Positions 10,521 to 22,500 of a stretch of DNA of 64,000 nucleotides are shown here, one piece after another. Made by a program: the position numbers and the translations under genes. Every line of letters starts with the position of its first letter. The stretch's first letter is position 1. This DNA is from Asterias amurensis (Eukaryota > Echinodermata > Asteroidea > Forcipulatida > Asteriidae). A model generated the notes under the pieces. It saw nothing but the letters and a program-made list of their open reading frames with translations. It had not been told where the DNA came from and ran no database searches. Location: NCBI RefSeq assembly GCF_032118995.1, contig NC_092661.1, positions 2,234,501 through 2,298,500 on the forward strand, read 5' to 3'.

Positions 10521-13500
10521 CTACTCCGGGAGGAGGTCGTCACCGAGTTCCTCATCGCCGAATTCATCCTCCACTTGGTCACGACGCCGAGCAGCTGTCT
10601 TGGGTCGCTCTGTGGTCGGGCCAAGAGGATCCACATAAGATGCATCTAGACAAACGTTGAAAATAGATTAAAAGGAAAACATCTAAAATATGGGTCTTCG
10701 TTTTACTTAAAGCCATCGGACACTTTCTGAACAACGGGTTTTCCCGTTATTTTCTCACGACTCCAATGACCGATTGAGCCTAAATTTTCACAGGTTTGTT
10801 ATTTTATCCATAAGTTGTGATACACAAAGTGTGGACCTTTGGACAATATTGTCCAAGGACAAATTAAGTGAATCACTAATTTTCCAATAAATAGACCTAT
10901 AGACCTTATGCACATGACGTCATTTCAGTAGGGCACCCTCACCTAGAGGTCAACAGGAGGTTGTTCACTGGGCAATCCTGTGCGCTGCGCATACAAATCT
11001 GTGCGTCTCGATTGTTTCGTCACCGTTTTTCCACTAAGATGGCCGCTGGATGACATCAATGCATAAGGTCTATTGCATTGGTCACCATCACTGAGGTCAT
11101 ACAATAGAAATAGTTTCAGCTAATGATAGGTCTTCCTTTGACCTCAATGAGGGCACTGTACGGGCTTTTGGCACCATACGCAATGTGGTCAAAAGAGTCG
11201 GGGGAAAATTACAAGTCTCAACCTTACAATGGAACAGTGTAAAATGTCACTAATTTTTGTTCTTCTTTTTTTCCCCAGTTTTTTTTGTATGCAAGTCGCC
11301 AGACACACATGGCCTGAATGCCATTTTAAGGTGTGGGCTACAATTATTTTTTCCAGAGGCCATACCTACTCCAAGGACTGAAACAGGGTTACCCCCTTTA
11401 CAGTCCATACAGATGTAGGCTTGGGTATCATCAGTCCGAAGCCTGGCCGGTAGAGCAGAAAGCACTCCCTCCCCAATTTTACGTAGCAAGTGTCACGACC
11501 GGGATTCGAACCCACACTCTGCTGATCAAACGCCAGAGCTTGAATCCGGTGCTCTTAACCGCTCGGCTATGAGTTTTTGCACAAGACATTTTATAGTTCA
11601 TTCCTCAACAATTCCACTTTATAAAGCCAACTTTTTTTTTCTTTCCCCCTATTGGAACAGGTCACACTTGACTTGACTAAGTTTCTACATATGATTCAAA
11701 CTTCCTCTAGCTACCGGGCAATCTCGGTAGTCTAGTTGGTAAGATACTGCTCTAGAATTGCAAGGGTTGTGGGTTCGAATCCAACTCGAGTAATATGCCT
11801 GTGATATTTTGTTTACAGGACTCGGGGAAAGTACTGAGTAAACACACATTGGTGTATGGGTAAAAACCAAAAAATAATATTCTTTATTCCCGATGAAAAT
11901 TTAAAGGAACACGTTGCCTTGGATCGGACAAGTTGGTCTATAAAAGCGTTTGAAACCGTTTGTTATAAAATGCATATGGTTGGAAAGATGTTTTAAAAGT
12001 AGGATATAATGATCCACACAAGTGTCACTAAAAATTGCACGATTTTCCTTTTACGTCGCAAACTATCACGTCCGCCATTTATGGGAGCCAAAATTTTGAC
12101 TCCCATAAATGGCCGACCGTTTTTGTGGACGAGGTTAAAAGAAAACCACGCAATTTCGAGGCATATTTGTGTAGATCATTGTATTCTACTTTTACAACAT
12201 CTTTCTAACCATATGCATTTTATAACAAACGGCTACAAAACGCTTTTCAAAGACCAACTCGACCGATCCAAGGCAACGTGTTCCTTTAACATTTATTATA
12301 TAACTTTCTTCGTTTGAACCCGTTAAACTGAGCGACCCACAACTTACCGACACTTTGTTCCTCCGCCTCATATGGTCCGTTAGTATCGGGCAGCGACGCC
12401 CTAGCTCTCCCACTACGCCTTGCACTGCCAGATCTTGCACTGCTCTGTCTGCTCCCATGACCAGAATCTACACAAGGACGAAGTAATGACCGAATCAGAG
12501 AAATAGCCAACAAAAAAACTCCCAAGAATTTGTATTACAGTTTGACGTGAGCAAAAATAGTTGTTTGTTGACTCCAGTCGTTCCTCATTTTTTTAGTCAT
12601 TTTAAAAGAGCATTAATCTTTTTGAGTTTTGAGCCATTGCATGGTGAGGTATCAATATATATTTGGTTTGCTGGGTAAATTATGTTCTTTTGAGAACTTG
12701 TTTGCTTTATATTCTTCTGCCGCAGGGTAGATTTTTTTGGGAATTCATGAGATTTCTCAGTTCCAAAACGAACTGTCTCTGCTTTTTAACTACTACCAGG
12801 GCAGAAAGGAGAAAACCGGTTGAGACTACTGCGTTCGCTTTATAGTGAATCGAGGGAACTTCTTGTTATTAACTTCACTACCGCGGAGTGAGTTCATTAT
12901 CGGTCTCATTGTTTCGACTAGCTTGCTATAGCCATCATCTCCTGACATAATTTACCCAGCAAGTAGAAACACAAATGATGCTACCGCAAACCAAATATAT
13001 AGCATACTCTTTGCTGAAAGCTGTTAAAACCCCATGTTGATACCACTTATTGTTAAAAAGTTGTGACAAGAGAAACACCAAGAGATGTGAGAGAATGGAA
13101 CTAAGGCCATGTCCGAATTGGTGGCTACGGCTGCGGCTACGACCGTTGCTAGGGGTGTTGCTAAGGGCGTCCTATACTTCAATGCATGATGACGCAGCCA
13201 TCTGGCCATAGCCTGTAGCCGTAGCCGCCAATTTGGATACGGCCTAAGAATAAGATGAGATTATCTCCTGCGATAAGAACCAGCAAAAACAGCCATGTGA
13301 CATCAAAATTTGATTCGGACCGCAATCGAAAGGAAGTATCAATGGCTTATTTTTTGCTTGTTATAATTTTAGCAGCATTCACACATGTATACACGATGGG
13401 TGTGGGAGCTTCATGGTTTAGTTTGATCAGGGAGCATGGAATTACATGTAGCAAGGTATTTCATCATGGGGCGACCGGCAACAAGGGAAACTGTTTGGGT

Positions 13501-16500
13501 CAGTTTGAAATATTTTAGGTTTAAACGAAGGCAAATTGACTGGGGTGGGACTTGAACCAACGACCTCAGAACCAACTGATAACAAAAAAATAAAATAAAT
13601 TACCTGAATTACTGTTCATTGCTGCAATGGTTGGGTGCATGAGAGGTAAAAAGTGTTTATGAATCAAGTAGGATAGAATCACTGAGGGGAAAAATAATCA
13701 CTGGCCGACGGCAAATCAACTCAAAAGCAGTCATGGCAGTTGGGGAAAAGTTGGGAAGGGAAGACGCACAGCAAACTGAATCAATTTGGGGGTTATTTAG
13801 ATAGTTCCAAAAATAATATCAATCGTTAATGGCCAGTCACTCTGCAGCGGTAACAAACAAATAACAATCAAGATGCAAGAATACGCGCACGCTTATTCCA
13901 CCAATCGAGGGCATGCCTTGTTAACGTGACCGTTATCGTTTTTGTTTAACGCTGCAGTGTGACTGGCCCTTTCTTACTTTGCAAGTTGGTTAGTTTTGTG
14001 AAAAACACCTTAAAAGATGAATGTGTACCAGATGTTGGTCGGGTAAAACGACACTGTGTTTTTTATTGTTATTGTCGAAGGTATTATAAAGGATGATTGG
14101 TAAGGATGAAAAAAAAAAAAAAAAAAACATCGATAAAAGACTCTGCTAGAGTTGAAATTTTAAGACAATCTTGTTTGCATTCATACCATAGAGGTAGCAA
14201 GTCATTTGGTTCGTAAGTATTTTGCAACTACTAATTCTAGTTAGCCTAAAGTTCAAGCTAGAACAATTTTTTCCGTGAAATATTTCTCTCTGAAATAAAG
14301 TCATATTCGCGTACCTGTATCACAGAAAATAAAACCAAAGTTAAAGGGAAACGTTGCCTTGGATCGGGCGAGTTGGTCTATGAAAAGCGTTGGAAAACCG
14401 TTGGTAATAAAATGCATATGGTTGGAAAGATATGTTTTAACAAGTAGAATTCAATGATCCCCACAATAATGCCTCGAAATTCCATGGTTTTCCGTTATAT
14501 ACGTTGAGAACTAACTCGGCACGCCATTTTGTGAATTTTTTACTAAACAAAACAGCCGACCATGTTAGTTCGCAAAATAAAAGGAGAAACTATGCAATTT
14601 CGAGGCATATTTGTATGTTTGTGTGGATCATTGTAGCATCTTTCTAACCATATGCATTTCATAACAAAGAGTTTCAAACACATTTCAAAGACCAACTCAC
14701 CCGATTGAAGGCAACATGTATCTGGAATTCTTTTAAAAAAAACGCAATTTCGGTTGTTACATTCAAATTTAAAGACAATGTGTTTTACTTGAGGTCTATC
14801 CCGACTTTACAGAACTGATTAGACATTAAATGTTAGCTGTTACGGTTAACACACTCACCACCACCGTCTACCTCCAGAAACTCCCCTCCAACAGCCACAT
14901 TGGGACTATCAGTTCTCTCTGACTCTACACACGTGATTACAGAGGGAGTGAGAATGGCAAGAATCACAGCAAACACAGCATGACAAAGGGGTGATGATGG
15001 TTAATGGAAGAGCAAGGCATGGAAAGTGTTTTTTTTAAGTATGGTGATACAATGGTAGTATAATTATTAATATTGGAAAACATGCAATATTATTTATACA
15101 AAATGATTTAATCTTGAAGAGCCATTTAAGCATCAAGATAGGAATCACAGGGGATCGAATAGTTTTGCAAGATTTTATTCTAAAACTAGCATAAAAAACA
15201 AACAATTGTTTCTTTTATTTATAAGTGGTACTGAAAATATCTTCTAGGAAATATTTTTTTTAATTTGACATTAATCATAGCCATAGTCGGGTTTTACCAT
15301 AAGGCCTTAAAATAAATGTTTTAGTTCCCTCCAAACAAACCAACAACATTAAATTAGTTATTTCCTTGAACATCTAATCATCATAATCATTCATTTTCAT
15401 TAGATTTCTGAAATTTATTTAGAAAAAATATTCAACTTACTCCTCCAACATTATTGACACACATTTCATTTAATATATTTCATTAGGCCCCCCTTTTTTA
15501 AAAGAAATTCCAATAAACTGATGCAAGTTTCTTCTTAAATCTTTTTTGAAAATTCAAGAAAACAAAAGGTAAGTGAGTAACTGCGTATTTTCATTTACAA
15601 AATAAAACAGACAAATAGAGAGATTCTTGAAAAGTATAAACTGAAAAAAAATATTCTTGGTGTTTTGAAAAAGTTCTTGTCAGTGCGCTCAAATAAAAAT
15701 TGGTGCAAAGTTGAATTTGGTACAAGTGTTGGTCAAAATACTGATCGGATTCATCAAGTGCATTGATAAAATAAACAAGTGAGAAAAGTGAGAACAAGTG
15801 GATTATTTAAATAGTAACCACATCAAGCTGTTAATAATGTCAACTTACCAGCACTGCCATTGCGAATTCCTCGAGCATTTCCTAGAAAGAAAAAAAAAAT
15901 ACCAACACCTTATGTATGTAACCAATAGACATTGCAAGTCTTGAGAACGTTCAGTAAAATCATACAACAACTCAACGCCAAAACTGTTTGACTCTGTTTA
16001 TGGTGGTATGCCTGATCCCATGTATAGCATAATAAGTTCATTTCAACACCATTCAGTACCTCAACATCCAAACTGTTGGACACCTTACAGACTATGAAAG
16101 TCTTGCGCATTTAAACTTCCAGGTCCGTTAGTCCCGGTAACTTGAGCTTTATTGTGGGCACAATTCTGTTTCTTTACTTTCTTTGGTTTAACTGTGATGT
16201 GAACATGCGACCACTGGTTTTACCTACCAGTGCTCTACTAAATATTTGCGGCCTCCCCTGTTTTGTTTTAAAATATCTTTTTTCGAACCCAGGTATCGCC
16301 ACAGGGTGTCGTGGCCGAGCGGTTACGTTCTGGTGGCTTTTAATCCCAGTCGTGACACGCATGTCTTTGAGCAAGATGCTTAACTATAACTGCTTCTCCT
16401 CACCCAGGGGTATAAATGGGTACCTGCGAGGGTATAGGTTGTTATCTTCAAGTACGCGCTAATCCTCCAATCAGATTCGCAGAATGGAGTGGTAATAAAA

Positions 16501-19500
16501 ACCTATATTGCACGGCTAATATCACTACCATGCGTATTGTGTGTTCTATGTCACGCGCCAAGTTTGCTTGAACATAAATACGTTATCACACGTGCGCTCT
16601 CGGAAATACGGAAAATATAGCGCGTCTGCGTCCCATATCCAACTCGGCCTTCAGCCTCGTTGGATATGGGAAGCAGAAGCACTATATTTTTACGTATTCC
16701 ACGAGCGCACGTGTGATAACTTATAATATTGTGTTTGGATGGTATACTAATGACTTACCACCACTACCACCTCGACCACTTCCAGCCCGACCGCTGCCAG
16801 AGCGTCGAGTACCACTATTGGCACGCTGCGAAGAAACAAATAAATATAGATTAAAATAAACATGCAGTTGAATAACTACCTGCATGTTTAAACATTTCAA
16901 ATTTAAGGTCCACAAAAATCTTGCGAAACCAATCTTTGACAAATCAGAGTGCATAAACTCTCTGAAATATTTATTAATGCACTTTATAAGGTCCTCTTTA
17001 AGTTGATAACGATCCACTAAAAGCCAAAGTAGATTTTCTACCTTCCGCCCAGGTAGTAGTTAAAAATCAGGACAGTTCTTTTCAGAACTTAGAAGTCTCA
17101 TGAATTCCGAAAATCTACTCCGGAGTAGTATTATATAAAGCAAGACAGTTCTCAAAACAAAATAATCTACCCAGGGCCCAATTTCATAGAGCTGCTTAAG
17201 CAAAAAACTTTGCTTAAGCAAAAAAATCTTGGCTGTGTAAAATCAGATTACCGGCTAAGACTCCACTCAATTGTTATGCTAAGTAAACGACAGCTAAATA
17301 TTAGTCACAAGCAATGTATATGGCACGAAATTTTTGCCAGTAACATGTGTAAAATAAGCAAGCTATTTTCGTGCTTAAGCAATTTTTTTGCTTAAGCAGC
17401 TCTATGAAATTGGGCCCAGCAAGTACATATACACATGGTGTTACCACAAACCAAACCCATAAAATTGTTATTATTTATTATACAAAACTATGAAACAGGA
17501 AGGGGGGAATGTGGTGTGGAAAAAACAGCCATACCTGTTCTCGTAGCTCCTTCGCCTTCTCTGCCTTCTTGAGTTTCGTGGCAAATTCTTGGGCGTCCTT
17601 CAACCCAAGATCAGAGCAAAGACGAACCAGAAATTTCAAACCTAGCGGCAAGAAACATCAGCATAATAAAGAAAAAAAGTTAAATCTCATTCATTCAAAC
17701 TTCCTACATGATGTTTGACCATTGAACACAGATAGAATGGTGTCATCGAGTACAGTTGGCTGACCATCTTTGTGGTATCAGCTTTGAAAGATTTATCAGG
17801 CTATTTACCAGCGATTATATTGATTTTTTATAGGGGGGGGGGGGGAGGAAAATTCAAGCGTACTTCAACACTCCAACAAAATTCAACTCTCTTTTTTTTG
17901 TAACTCAACACCTAAACCGTTGGACTCTGATTATAGTGGTATGCCTGTTCCTATGTAAAGTGCAATCAGTTTACTCGAACAGTCATCGGTCAAACTCTGT
18001 ACTGTTGAGATCAGTTTACTTTCATTTAAAGGGAAGGTACACGTTTGGTAATTGTCAAAGACCAGTCTTCTCACTTGGTGTATCCCAACATAAGCATAAA
18101 GTAACAAGCCTGTGAAAATTTGAGCTAAATTGGTCATCGAAGTTGAAAGAAAATGATGAGAGAAAAAACACCCTTGTTGGATGAATTTGTGTGCGTTCAG
18201 CTAGGAATATAAGACTTCTGGCTAGAAGTCTTTTATTATTTTAGTGAGAATTTACCTCTTTCTCAAAATCTATGCTACTTCAGAGGGAGCCGTTTCCCAC
18301 AATCTTTTATACTATCAACAGCTCTCGATTGCTCATTACCAAGTAAGTTTTTAAGTTAATATTTGTTTGGAGTAATAACCAAACGTGTACCTTCCCTTTA
18401 AAGCTACAGTTTTCCCTTACGATTTTTTGCCCCCATGATTTCTCTTTATATATTTCTCAAAAACTTACATTCAATATTGTCCGGGAACTTCTTATGGATT
18501 CTTTTGTAGGTTTCCAAGGCATGCTGATAGTTACCTAAATTAATAAAAAGGAAAAAAATACAATCAAAGCAAAACATTCCAATATTCATGTTGTGGCTGT
18601 CGAGCATTTATGGGTATGAGTAGAGATAGTCAACCTTAACCAAGGTGCACACTCAGACTTGCTCATAGCTGCAACCTTTTTTTGAGACTAAGTTCACTCA
18701 TGAGACATCCCTGGGCCCAATTTCATAGAGCTGCTAAGCAGACAAATTTGTTTAGCATGAAATTTCTTCTTTGATAAAAGCGGGATTGCCAACCAAATTT
18801 CAATTTGTTGCACACTGCTTGTTACTGGTATTCAGCTGTTGTTTGCTTATCCTGAAAAAATCACGCGGAAATTCTGTTGGTAATCCTGTTTTTATCAAGA
18901 AGGAAATTTCATGCTAAGCAAATTGTTGTGCTTAGCAGCGGTATGAAATTGAGCCCAGGTCTTATTACCAGAAATCTTTGATAACAATAACCAGGTCATC
19001 TACTTACCACTGCGTCTATGGCAGCTAGCGATCATCAGCTGCCATTTGACCTGGTTGGGTTGTATAACGGCAGCTCTCTCAAAGTAATGAATCGCTTTCT
19101 CCACAAACTGAGAGTCGATGAAGTAAGCGCCGAGCCATTCAATGATTTCAATGTTCGACGGAAAGTAGCGGAATGACTGAGAGAAAAAGAAAAAAAAATT
19201 AAACAAAGAAGTTTGTTTACACAATGATATGAACAAGCTATACAAGGAAAATTTAAGAAAACAATTTGCCTAAGGGCCTCCATCTATAGAACTTTTTCTA
19301 AGAGTTGTATCAAAACACTTATTTGTGAAGGTTGTTTTTTAAATATGACATCCATTTTATGTAGCACCTTACAAGGGTTTACAGAATGTTGCGGTACGCT
19401 CATCGGCAGCCACTGCAAGGAACACCCAGGCAAACCCCTTCTCTTAATAGCAATACGTGTAAGTGGGTGCTTTTATGTGCATTACACAACACACAGGACC

Positions 19501-22500
19501 TACGGCTTTATGTCCCATCCAGAGGATGAGGTAATAATGGTCAAGTGTCTTCCTTTAGGACCCAGTGTAAAGATCGGTACTAAAACCCACTCTGCCGAAC
19601 AGAAACACCAGGGCTTAAGTCTGGTGCTCTTTTTCACTCAGCCTCGTCATGCCATAATATGTACACAATGAATATTTGTGTACCGCACTGCTTCAAAATC
19701 AGCACACCATGATGGTTGGCGGGGTTGCTTGGACCCAAAATTCTTGGCATGTATTTCCTGCTAAGTGGGTACTTTCTGCTAAGTGGGTATTCTCTGCTTA
19801 GCAGGTTACTGACCTCATAATGATACTGGTAAGCTTAAGTGGGTATTCCCTGCTTAGCAGGTTACTGACCTCATAATGATACTGGTAAGCTTGTGACTTG
19901 TCTCCCTCATTATCGAAGAGTTCACCAAGCCGTGATAGGATCGCTGGATCAGTAGGGACAATGCTGATGAGCTGGGTAAACCATTCTGTGGCCTGGGGGG
20001 TGTCCTCTAACATGTCGTAGCTGAGAGGAACGATGGGGGTCAAGGAAATATATCTGAACATATTTTGGGTGCGTTCGTTTAGCTTCCCTGGGTCGACCCT
20101 GGTGTGTGGCGTTTTCTTTTTCCAGGACAAACGTGTGCAGATAATTACCCACGTTCGTCCTGGAAAAAAAAAAAACGCCACACACCGGGGTCGACTCGGG
20201 GAAGCTAAACGAACAGACCCTTTGTGTATTAGCAACCTACATATTGGGCAGAATTGGGGAATCAAGTCCTTGGCACTATTGAGTCCCATTAAGGAGGTTT
20301 GGAATCTGATGTAGAGTTCAATTCAGCGTTCTCCCTTTCTGAAATTACTAAAAGAACTTACACTGTTATGTGAGATGAGTGAGAATGTTTGATTTCTTCC
20401 AAAAATATTTTGGTCTTAATATAGGTCATGATATGGACTTGACTGAATTAGTTTAAGAGTTGCCCTGAAAGACTTTAGACGAGAGACTTTAGTTGGGACT
20501 TTCCTTGACTTGGTGACTACTCCTAGGTGTAAGAAAGTTAAAATAAATCAATAGATGTTGAATATTAATTTTTTTATTTTTTATTTTTTAAGGATACATT
20601 GTGGCTATTTGGAATAAGACTTCAGCGTTGTTCCTGAGGATGGCGTGAAGTTTCAAGAAGCAATCCAACGATGCCTCCAGATGACCAAGCTTCTTATTCA
20701 CCAAACCTAAATACAAAATAGTAATAATAATTATTATTATTTTCTTAGTCAAACAAGCAAACTAACAAACGAACAAACAAACACCCCAACAAAATGGGCT
20801 ATACCGTTTTAAAGGCACTGGACACTACTAGTAATTACTCAAAATAATTGTTGTTAGCATAAAACTTTCTTGGTAACGAGCAATGGAGAGCTTTCAATAG
20901 TATAAAACATTGTGCAAGAAGGGTGTTTTTTCTTTCAGTATTCTCTACTTAGATGACCGATTGAGTCAAATTTTTCACATATGTTGCAATGCTCTTCTCT
21001 ACAGTCTTCCTAACAACCAGATTTCCCGACTTCAACGGCTCCAAAATACTGCTGCCCGCATTGTGACACTGTCTAGAAAATCCTGTTCTATCACCCCCAT
21101 TCTGAAACAACTACACTGGCTCCCTATCTCTCAACGAATCATCTTCAAGCTGATGCTCATTGTCCACAAAGCTCTTAATGGCAAGGCTCCCCACTATATT
21201 TCTGAACTGCTTCAAGTTTACACTCCATTAAGGAATCTTCGATCAAGTTCCATGCTTCTCCTCAATGAACCCAAGTCTCAACACTCATGGGGAGAGAGGT
21301 CTTTTTCTTCAGCTGCGCCACGCATCTGGAACTCTCTACCACTTATTAATCTTTGATCTTGTCTTTGTACCGCAAAATTCAAGTCTCTTCTCAAAACTTA
21401 TCTTATGTCACAGGTTTTCAATGACTAATTTTGTTGTGTCTGTTTTTTCTTTGTGTTGTGTTTTGTTTGTGTTTTGTTTTTGGTTTTACTGCGCCTTGAA
21501 CACCCCAGCAGGGTGGATATGTGCGCATTACAAGTCTTATTATTATTTATTATTATTATTTTATGCATATGTTGAGATACACCAAGTGAGGATACTGGTC
21601 TTTGACAATTACCAACGGTGTCCAGTGCTGTTAATATGGAGGTAGTTTGGAATAAATACCTAGATTGTACAGGGCTTCGGTGCACGTTGCCTCGGTACGG
21701 AGAGCCTCTTGGTAGAACTCTCTCGATTTCTCCAAGTCATTATTATTATTTATTATTATTTTATGCATATGTTGAGATACACCAAGTGAGGATACTGGTC
21801 TTTGACAATTATACCAAAGGTTTCCTGTGCCTTTAATATGGAGGTAGTTTGGAATAAATACCTAGATTGTACAGGGCTTCGGTGCACGTTGCCTCGGTAC
21901 GGAGAGCCTCTTGGTAGAACTCTCTCGATTTCTCCAAGTCATTCTGGACGAAAAGGCAATTGCCCTTATTCACCAACGCTAAAAAAAAAAACGGAAATGA
22001 GAAGTTTGAGTTATTGTGATTTACTTGATATCATCATATAATAATAAGGGAATCAATGAGTGGTGAAGAGGTGGTTTAATCCCAATGAGGCCTGGTTCTT
22101 GATAATTTTGAGGTAAATTATCAAGAACCAGGCCTCGACGGGTTTAAACCACTAGTTGAAAACCGATTCAACACACTTTGATTCCCATTCATAAATACCT
22201 TTTCAGTCAAAAACAGCAACACTTTTTGGTCAAAAAGTAAAATAAATGCAAAAGTTATGATTGTTAAATGATTTCTTTCAATGCAACACCCCTCCAGCTA
22301 TGAAATGGTACAGCCCTGCGCAGCCCTCGGGTAAATAAGGGAATGCTGTGCACGTCGCTCACATCGCACGATGTGGCACAACTGTTTCAGCCAATGCTCT
22401 CGACCAACAGCACCAGTAGGAATGAAGAAACTGTCTTATAAGAACAGGTGCAAGGTCGCGTGTCACGCCCAGGAATTAACTTTTTTACCGGTCATAAACA

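Noticed and set aside
19798..20289. 163-codon minus-strand open frame as a separate gene
   Set aside because: Its central part is IFT88 exon 15; the rest is intron, a foldback element and the duplicated donor region read through.
20910..21356. 148-codon plus-strand frame as a host gene
   Set aside because: It is the C-terminal part of a LINE reverse transcriptase ORF; the first codons are MITE sequence fused by insertion.
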